This document shows, piece by piece, positions 1 through 4,900 of a DNA stretch of 6,996 nt. The DNA comes from an uncultured Fidelibacterota bacterium. GTDB lineage: Bacteria; Marinisomatota; Marinisomatia; Marinisomatales; UBA1611. The stretch spans positions 1 to 6,996 of the forward strand of contig CAJWPW010000055.1 in the NCBI GenBank assembly GCA_913045415.1. The letters run 5' to 3'. Both the position numbers and the translations under genes were made by a program. Positions within the stretch are counted from its first letter, which is position 1. Every line of letters starts with the position of its first letter. The notes beneath the pieces are model-generated. The model saw nothing but the letters and a program-made list of their open reading frames with translations. It had not been told where the DNA came from and searched no databases.

Positions 1-163
1 ATTAGAAACTATTGAATCAGTTGAACCAGAAGTAGCATTGGAAGGATCGATAATAGATTCGAAAAAGACTAACGATATAGATGATGTTTTAGATGACTCT
101 ATTTCAGAAAACGATGGAAATCCCCACACTGAAGATGAACCTATAGTAGAGAAAGCAGATTAA
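1..163 (+). CDS. nusA: Transcription termination/antitermination factor NusA, C-terminal fragment (probable)
   Basis: This is the 3' end of a gene that begins outside the window. Codons read from base 2 to a TAA at 161-163 and give 53 residues. What is seen is a strongly acidic, low-complexity tail: 18 of the 53 residues are Asp or Glu and only 3 are Lys. No S1, KH or catalytic domain is visible in this part. The assignment rests mainly on position: nusA directly precedes infB in most bacterial operons of this kind, here with a 3-nt gap. In addition, some NusA proteins carry an acidic C-terminal extension. NusA binds RNA polymerase and nascent RNA and modulates pausing, termination and antitermination. 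The tail could regulate RNA binding, as acidic tails often do, but that is inference. Another gene ending in an acidic tail cannot be excluded from 53 residues alone. Confidence 0.72.
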   Translation, partial: LETIESVEPEVALEGSIIDSKKTNDIDDVLDDSISENDGNPHTEDEPIVEKAD

Positions 164-166
164 TCC

Positions 167-2641
167 ATGGCTAAAACTCGAATTTTTCAAATTGCGAAAG
201 CACTAAATATCTCACATACAGATATTCTAAGTTTCCTTAAATCTCGAAAAGTTGAAGTTTCGAGCCATATGTCCCCCGTTGATGAATCTGTTCATCAAAT
301 GATCATGGAAGAATTCGCAAAAGATAAGGAGCAAGTTGACCGATTTCGCAAAGAACAAGTTCGTAAGGTGATTCATGATACCAAACTAAAAGAAAAACAA
401 GGTAGTTCTAAAAAACTTGAGCTTTTATCATTGTCCGACCAGCGAGAATTGGAGAAGAATGAAAAAGAAAAGCAAAATCAGGAACTTGAAGAAAAAAAGA
501 AACAGCAGGAAGAAGAAATTCAAAAGAAAGATGAAGAATTAAAACTAAGAAAAAAGGAAACTGAAGAAAGGGAAAAGAAACAAGAAGAGAAAGAAAAAGA
601 GCATAAAACTTCATCTAATCTGAAAGCAAAAGCGCTCAAGAAAAAATTCAAATCCACGAACAAACTCCGTTCAATTAATTTAGGAAATATCCAAACTCAG
701 ATTGGTGCTGGAACCAGTAAACAGCCATCCAATAAAACAGTGAAAAAAGAAGATCAGGTCCATAAATCTGTTAAGACCAAAGTAAAAGGTATCTTGGCGC
801 AGATGGACACAAAAACCAAGAAAAAAGTTCATAAGAGATCCAGAACTCATGATGATGAAGAGATATTGGATCCTACAGAAAAGCAAACAATCAAAGTTGT
901 TGAATTCTCAAATGTAGAAGAATTAGCTAAAATATTAGAGGTTACTTCCAGTGATGTTATTCAGACATGTATTGAGCTGGGAATGCTTGTTACTAAAAAC
1001 CAGCGAATCGATTGGGATCTAATTGAACTCCTTGCTGATAATTATGGATATATAGCAGAAAAAATAACGGATGTAGGAGAAGAATTATTTTCTATTCAAG
1101 ATTCTGAAGAAGATATAGCAAATGCTGTATCTAGATCGCCAATTGTTACTGTAATGGGGCACGTGGATCATGGAAAAACCAGCCTGTTAGATCATATACG
1201 TGAAACAAATGTAGCCGAAGGTGAATCCGGTGGAATAACACAACATATTGGTGCTTATAAAGTTGAATATAATAACCGAAAATTAACTTTTTTAGATACC
1301 CCGGGTCACGAGGCATTCACAGCCATGCGAGCGAGAGGGGCACAAGTCACAGACATTGTAATTCTAGTCGTTGCTGCAGATGATGCAGTCATGCCACAAA
1401 CTATAGAAGCAATTAGTCATACAAAAGCAGCAGGCGTCCCCATGGTTGTGGCTATTAATAAGATGGATAAGCCAGGTGCTGACGCTGAAAAAGTACGTCG
1501 TTCACTATCAGAGCATGAAGTATTAACAGAGACATGGGGAGGAAAAATCCAAGATATTGAGATTAGTGCCAAAACGGGTGCAGGGATAGAATCTCTTATG
1601 GAAAGTCTTTTGTTAGAAACAGACGTTCTTGAATTAAAAGCAAATAAAGATTGTAAAGCACGTGGTACTGTTATCGATTCTAGGTTAGACAAAGGCCTAG
1701 GGCCCATTGGAACAGTGTTGATCAAAAAAGGAACTTTGAAAATAGGTGACCCGTTTATATGTGGAGATTTTTCTGGTAAAGTTCGATCTATCATAAACGA
1801 ACATGGCGTACGTTTAAAAGAAGCGGGCCCTTCTGATGCTATTCAGATTCAAGGGTATGATCAAGTTCCACAAGCTGCAGATTTATTTGCCGTTATGGAT
1901 GACGAAAAAGAATTAAAGCGAATATCCAGTGAACGTCAACGTATTCGTCGTGAAATTTCTCAAAAGAAAATGGCCTTCTCATTAGACCATATGTCATCCC
2001 TAATCAAAGAGGGCGCTGTTAATACACTTCCTATGGTAATAAAAGGTGATGTGGATGGATCCGTCGAAGCATTGGCTGAATCCCTTGAAAAGCTGAATAC
2101 ATCTGAAGTCGGTATTAAAGTGATCCATAAAGGCGTAGGAATGGTAACGGAATCAGATGTGCTGTTAGCAGATGCGTCCAAAGCAGTGATAATTGGGTTT
2201 CATGTTCAAGTAAGTTCAAATGCACGATTGCAGGCACAGCAAGCTGGGGTAGATATACGTACCTATAACGTGATCTATCAAGCTGTAGAAGAATTAACTT
2301 TAGCGCTCGAAGGGATGCTGGAACCAGACAAAGTTGAAAGTAGTATTGGGAAAGCCGAAGTGTTGACGCAATTTAAAATTCCAAAAATTGGATTTATTGC
2401 AGGGTGTAAAGTTATTGAAGGTCTCATTATTAGAAACGGAAAAGCGCGAGTTTCACGTGATGGCGAATTATTAGCAGAAGGTTTGATCAATTCATTGAAA
2501 CGCCATAAGGACGATTCGAAGGAAGTAAAAGAAGGCCTGGAATGTGGTATAGGTGTTGATGGTGTTAAAAAATTCCAAGAAGGTGATATAATAGAAGTTT
2601 ACGAGATCCGTGAGGTGAAACGTAAATTAGAACTAAATTGA
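167..2641 (+). CDS. infB: Translation initiation factor IF-2
   Basis: This 824-residue GTPase delivers formyl-Met-tRNA to the 30S subunit and promotes 50S joining. Residues 1-50 form an IF2N-type helical module. Residues 96-147 are a Lys/Glu-rich, probably helical linker, followed by a basic Lys-rich stretch to about 225. A second IF2N-like segment lies at about 241-295. The G domain follows with G1 GHVDHGKT (331-338), G2 Thr in GGITQH (about 358), G3 DTPGH (377-381, with the His typical of translational GTPases), G4 NKMD (431-434) and G5 SAK (467-469). Domain II starts near 495, and the C-terminal region that includes the fMet-tRNA-binding C2 domain occupies about 726-815. All expected motifs are intact. 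The ATG lies 3 nt after the nusA stop with no strong Shine-Dalgarno, which suggests coupling to nusA translation. The stop overlaps the rbfA start by 4 nt. Confidence 0.98.
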   Translation: MAKTRIFQIAKALNISHTDILSFLKSRKVEVSSHMSPVDESVHQMIMEEFAKDKEQVDRFRKEQVRKVIHDTKLKEKQGSSKKLELLSLSDQRELEKNEKEKQNQELEEKKKQQEEEIQKKDEELKLRKKETEEREKKQEEKEKEHKTSSNLKAKALKKKFKSTNKLRSINLGNIQTQIGAGTSKQPSNKTVKKEDQVHKSVKTKVKGILAQMDTKTKKKVHKRSRTHDDEEILDPTEKQTIKVVEFSNVEELAKILEVTSSDVIQTCIELGMLVTKNQRIDWDLIELLADNYGYIAEKITDVGEELFSIQDSEEDIANAVSRSPIVTVMGHVDHGKTSLLDHIRETNVAEGESGGITQHIGAYKVEYNNRKLTFLDTPGHEAFTAMRARGAQVTDIVILVVAADDAVMPQTIEAISHTKAAGVPMVVAINKMDKPGADAEKVRRSLSEHEVLTETWGGKIQDIEISAKTGAGIESLMESLLLETDVLELKANKDCKARGTVIDSRLDKGLGPIGTVLIKKGTLKIGDPFICGDFSGKVRSIINEHGVRLKEAGPSDAIQIQGYDQVPQAADLFAVMDDEKELKRISSERQRIRREISQKKMAFSLDHMSSLIKEGAVNTLPMVIKGDVDGSVEALAESLEKLNTSEVGIKVIHKGVGMVTESDVLLADASKAVIIGFHVQVSSNARLQAQQAGVDIRTYNVIYQAVEELTLALEGMLEPDKVESSIGKAEVLTQFKIPKIGFIAGCKVIEGLIIRNGKARVSRDGELLAEGLINSLKRHKDDSKEVKEGLECGIGVDGVKKFQEGDIIEVYEIREVKRKLELN
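452..607 (+). repeat. Low-complexity purine-rich tract encoding the IF2 Lys/Glu linker
   Basis: Within infB, residues 96-147 contain 19 Glu and 16 Lys among 52 residues. The coding strand is therefore almost entirely A and G. The linker separates the first IF2N module from the rest of IF2 and is predicted to be a long charged helix or coiled coil. It is known from other bacteria that this part of IF2 varies greatly in length and sequence. It is not an exact tandem repeat: the codons are mixed AAA/AAG and GAA/GAG with no fixed period that I can see. Confidence 0.75.
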
Positions 2642-3024
2642 AATCAAACAAACCTTATAACCGCATGGATCGTGTTGGAAACCAGGTCCTGGACATTTTA
2701 TGCGGAATCCTTACAAAAAATATTAATCTCTCCCATTTGGGATTCGTCACATTTACCCATGTAGATGTTGCACCGGATCTTCGTACAGCCAAAGTGTATT
2801 ATAGTGTATTAGGAAGGAAAATATCTGATAAAGAGATTAATATCGCTATTAACCAAAAAAGAAAAGCGTTCAAAAAATTTATGGGGCCTGAACTCCATTT
2901 AAAAAACACGCCTGATCTTCATTTTTTTCATGATCAAAGCCTACTCTATGGTAATAAGATTAATAAACTAATACACGATATTGATTTAAAAAATACAGAC
3001 GAAAGTGATTCTGAACATACATAA
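2638..3024 (+). CDS. rbfA: 30S ribosome-binding factor RbfA
   Basis: RbfA is a small KH-fold protein that binds the immature 30S subunit near the 16S 5' helix and helps late maturation and cold adaptation. The 128-residue product has the family pattern: RVGNQVLDIL near the N-terminus (12-21), LGFVTFTHVDVAPDLRTAKVYYSVLG (34-59), and PDLHFFHDQSLLYGNKI (92-108). I chose the TTG start at 2638, which forms a TTGA overlap with the infB stop. An ATG at 2665 would leave only Met-Asp before the conserved Arg-Val and would remove the usual basic N-terminal residues. No Shine-Dalgarno fits either start (GAGGTG at 2612-2617 lies about 20 nt from the TTG), so re-initiation after infB is likely. The Ala-X-Gly of the KH fold, ASG in E. 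coli RbfA, aligns with Lys74-Arg75-Lys76 here. The last 20 nt overlap truB. Confidence 0.93.
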   Translation: MKSNKPYNRMDRVGNQVLDILCGILTKNINLSHLGFVTFTHVDVAPDLRTAKVYYSVLGRKISDKEINIAINQKRKAFKKFMGPELHLKNTPDLHFFHDQSLLYGNKINKLIHDIDLKNTDESDSEHT

Positions 3025-3658
3025 GCCAATCGGCTGGACGTCATTTGACGTTGTGAAAAAAATACGCTGGATCATTAAGGAGAAAAAAGTTGGGCATGGT
3101 GGAACACTAGATCCGTTTGCTGAAGGAGTGTTAATTATAGGAACCGGTCAAGATACTAAAAAACTTACTTCCATTACAACAGAAGATAAGTCCTATACTG
3201 CCATAATAAAATTGGGTGAAATAACGAATACGCTGGATACGGAAGGCGAAATTATTGAAACACAGTTAGTGCCTAAGCTATCCCAGGTGACAATTGAAAT
3301 AGTGTTGAATTCTTTTTTAGGAAGTTCATTACAAACTCCACCTATGTATTCTGCTAAAAAAGTAAATGGGCAACGGCTTTATAAATTAGCTCGGAAAAAT
3401 ATTGAAGTAAAAAGAGAACCTGTAGAAATTCAGATTAAACATATAAGCCTAGATGATTTTACTGAATCTACTATTACATTTTCCGTTATCTGTTCCAAAG
3501 GAACCTATATCCGAGTGTTGGGAAAAGAAATTGCAGAAAAATTAGAAACTGTTGGATATTTGACATCTCTTATTCGTACTCAGGTAGGAGGTTACTCTAT
3601 TGATGAATCCCAAAGTATTCAAGAATTTGAAGCATCATGGAAATTGTCCACCAATTAG
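3005..3658 (+). CDS. truB: tRNA pseudouridine(55) synthase TruB, short form
   Basis: TruB isomerises U55 in the T-loop of tRNAs to pseudouridine. The 217-residue protein begins ILNIHKPIGWTSFDVV. It carries the catalytic motif GGTLDPFAEGVL with the nucleophile Asp36, then Tyr64 in the KSYTAIIKLG motif, PPMYSAKKVNGQRLYKLAR (112-130), and CSKGTYIR (163-170). The catalytic core is therefore complete. It ends soon after the core strand TSLIRTQVGGY and lacks the C-terminal PUA-like domain present in E. coli TruB (314 residues). Short forms of this kind are, to my knowledge, common in the Bacteroidetes group, so I do not read it as a broken gene. The start is GTG at 3005, the last start-type codon that keeps the conserved N-terminus apart from a CTG at 3011. 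It overlaps rbfA by 20 nt and has no clear Shine-Dalgarno, so coupling to rbfA is expected. The 3' end overlaps ribF by 22 nt. Confidence 0.95.
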   Translation: MILNIHKPIGWTSFDVVKKIRWIIKEKKVGHGGTLDPFAEGVLIIGTGQDTKKLTSITTEDKSYTAIIKLGEITNTLDTEGEIIETQLVPKLSQVTIEIVLNSFLGSSLQTPPMYSAKKVNGQRLYKLARKNIEVKREPVEIQIKHISLDDFTESTITFSVICSKGTYIRVLGKEIAEKLETVGYLTSLIRTQVGGYSIDESQSIQEFEASWKLSTN

Positions 3659-4575
3659 ATAAAATCAAGGTCTTACCCGCTTCAGTAGTAACCATCGGTT
3701 CTTATGACGGGATTCATCGTGGGCACCATGAGATTTTAAAATCTGTTGTACACCATGCAAGCGCGCTAAAAATACCTTCGGTTTTGATAACCTTTGAGCC
3801 TCATCCACGCCATATCTTAGACCTTAGTGATGATAAATTATCTCTTATTATGGGTATCGATCAAAAATTAGAGATTATTGAATCACTAGGAATCGAATTG
3901 GTTTATGTTATTAATTTTACAAAAGAATTTTCAAAAATATCCGCTACAGATTTTTTAAATCATACAGTGCTTCCAAATTTTAATCCGATATTCATGATAG
4001 TAGGATATGATCACCATTTTGGTTACAAAAGGGAGGGAAGTCCGAAATTTTTGAAATCATATTGTGAAGAAAAAGGTATTGGCCTTGATATCATTCATAA
4101 AATATCTGACGAAGGTCACGTCATATCAAGCACTCATATTCGACAACTTATCAAGGATGGTTTTGTCCGCCGTGCCAATTTTGAATTGGGCTCTGTTTTT
4201 GGCTTTATGGCAACTGTTATTCATGGTGCAGGTCGAGGAAAAGAGCTTGAATTCCCAACAGCAAACGTGATTCCCGTGGAGAAAAACCAATTAATGCCCA
4301 ATCCCGGGGTCTATTTTACAAGAGGAATGATTAATGGACTTCAACTGTATGGTATGTGTAACTTTGGCACTCGACCTACCTTCAATGAAGAAGACCTTGT
4401 GATGGAAATACATTTTTTTCACGATAAGGTTATTAATCTATACGGAAATGAAATCAGAGTAGAGTTTTTAGAAAGAATAAGAGATGAAAGGAAATTCCCT
4501 TCATCGGAACATTTAAAATCACAACTAATTAAAGATAAACAAAAATGCCTTGAGTTACAAGGTAAGTACGAATAG
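3637..4575 (+). CDS. ribF: Bifunctional riboflavin kinase / FAD synthetase
   Basis: RibF phosphorylates riboflavin to FMN and then adenylylates FMN to FAD in the cytoplasm. The 312-residue length is normal. The N-terminal FAD synthetase half has the nucleotidyltransferase motif TIGSYDGIHRGHHEIL (19-34; the usual Phe before Asp-Gly is Tyr24), TFEPHPRHIL (52-61), VGYDHHFGYKREG (122-134) and the ISSTHIR motif (163-169). The C-terminal riboflavin kinase half has GAGRGKELEFPTAN (197-210), the GTRPTFN motif (244-250), catalytic-region Glu257 in MEIHFF, and LYGNEIRVEFLERIRDERKF (268-287). The ATG at 3637 lies inside truB, giving a 22-nt overlap in another frame, and no Shine-Dalgarno is evident. The stop codon TAG overlaps the first base of the GGAG used by rpsO. 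The last 39 nt before the final Glu codon resemble the start of rpsO (see repeat). Confidence 0.96.
   Translation: MEIVHQLDKIKVLPASVVTIGSYDGIHRGHHEILKSVVHHASALKIPSVLITFEPHPRHILDLSDDKLSLIMGIDQKLEIIESLGIELVYVINFTKEFSKISATDFLNHTVLPNFNPIFMIVGYDHHFGYKREGSPKFLKSYCEEKGIGLDIIHKISDEGHVISSTHIRQLIKDGFVRRANFELGSVFGFMATVIHGAGRGKELEFPTANVIPVEKNQLMPNPGVYFTRGMINGLQLYGMCNFGTRPTFNEEDLVMEIHFFHDKVINLYGNEIRVEFLERIRDERKFPSSEHLKSQLIKDKQKCLELQGKYE
4532..4570 (+). repeat. Direct repeat copy A at the 3' end of ribF
   Basis: This copy matches copy B (4606-4644) at 30 of 39 positions without gaps, 74 nt apart. The first 15 bases, AAGATAAACAAAAAT, are identical. Both copies lie in the same reading phase of their genes, giving DKQKCLELQGKY in RibF and DKQKYVEQFGKD in S15. 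Both peptides also look acceptable for their own families, so chance in AT-rich DNA is possible. Confidence 0.6.
4546..4564 (+). promoter_or_regulatory. Candidate hairpin upstream of the rpsO ribosome binding site
   Basis: TGCCTTG (4546-4552) can pair with CAAGGTA (4558-4564) around the 5-nt loop AGTTA. This makes 7 pairs, including one G-U next to C-G pairs. It sits at the end of ribF, 10 nt before the rpsO Shine-Dalgarno. S15 represses its own mRNA through different leader structures in several bacteria, and G-U/G-C steps are part of its RNA recognition. A role here is speculation, because a hairpin this small also arises by chance. Confidence 0.25.
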
Positions 4576-4578
4576 GAG
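4575..4578 (+). promoter_or_regulatory. Shine-Dalgarno of rpsO
   Basis: GGAG (within TAGGAGTAA) ends 11 nt before the rpsO ATG and overlaps the ribF stop codon TAG. It is the only clear Shine-Dalgarno before a start codon in this window. A weak pairing of ATAGG (4572-4576) with CCTAT (4593-4597) would enclose this site and the start codon in a loop. Confidence 0.75.
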
Positions 4579-4589
4579 TAATAAAGAAA

Positions 4590-4859
4590 ATGCCTATCTC
4601 AAAAGAAGATAAACAAAAATACGTTGAGCAATTTGGTAAAGACGCGAACGATACAGGTTCACCAGAAGTACAGGTTGCTATTCTAACTCACCGTATTCGA
4701 GAATTGACTGATCATGTGAAAATTCACAAAAAAGATAACCACACACGTCGTGGTTTGGTTCAGTTGGTTTCACAAAGAAAAAAAATGCTGAAGTACATTA
4801 CACGTACGAATGCAGAATCATATGTTAACATAATAAAAGAGTTGTCCATCAGAGGTTAG
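4590..4859 (+). CDS. rpsO: 30S ribosomal protein S15
   Basis: S15 is a primary binding protein of the 16S rRNA central domain and organises the 30S platform. It also contributes to a bridge to the 50S subunit. The 89-residue length is standard. The sequence has the family signature DTGSPEVQVAILTHRI (21-36), LTDHVKIHKKDNHTRRGL (39-56) and a C-terminal end in IRG. The rRNA-contacting His42 and Asp49 are present. The contact Ser found in most S15 proteins (HSRRG or HSHRG) is Thr52 here, a mild change. The ATG at 4590 follows a good GGAG and lies 14 nt after ribF. The gene is followed by pnp, the classic rpsO-pnp pair. In E. coli S15 represses its own translation. Whether that happens here depends on the small leader structures noted upstream, which are unproven. 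Confidence 0.98.
   Translation: MPISKEDKQKYVEQFGKDANDTGSPEVQVAILTHRIRELTDHVKIHKKDNHTRRGLVQLVSQRKKMLKYITRTNAESYVNIIKELSIRG
4606..4644 (+). repeat. Direct repeat copy B at the 5' end of rpsO
   Basis: This is the partner of the copy at 4532-4570, located from codon 6 of rpsO onward. Its peptide (KEDKQKYVEQFGKD) is the conserved N-terminal helix of S15. If one copy derives from the other, this one is the more likely source. That direction is inference. Confidence 0.6.
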
Positions 4860-4900
4860 TAGACAAGAGAACTCATAAATAGAAGAAAGAAAATAAAAAA
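4860..4900 (+). other. rpsO-pnp spacer, AT- and purine-rich, without visible hairpin
   Basis: These 41 nt are nearly all A and G in their second half and end in six A before the pnp ATG, so A7 spans the start. I see no inverted repeat able to form a terminator or an RNase III stem, and no T-run. No true Shine-Dalgarno is present, only purine-rich GAAGAAAG-like sequence. An unstructured A-rich leader may suit SD-independent initiation of pnp. That is inference. Confidence 0.6.

Noticed and set aside
784..805. Possible internal start of infB (AAAAGG 13 nt before ATG at 803, Met213)
   Set aside because: E. coli infB does use internal starts, but this spacing is long and AAAAGG-like sequences are common in this Lys-rich region. 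The evidence is not enough to call a second product.
408..2490. Minus-strand open frames opposite infB (408-614, 680-886, 1417-1794, 1960-2181, 2278-2490)
   Set aside because: They lie entirely antisense to a well-conserved gene. Their products are low-complexity (the Phe/Leu-rich ones mirror the Lys/Glu codons of IF2) and no family is recognisable.
2665..2667. ATG as the start of rbfA
   Set aside because: It would place the conserved Arg-Val at residues 3-4 and drop the basic N-terminus. The TTG at 2638 fits the family better and overlaps the infB stop.
4064..4270. Plus-strand 68-codon frame inside ribF
   Set aside because: It is fully contained in ribF in another frame, and ribF itself is intact and conserved there.
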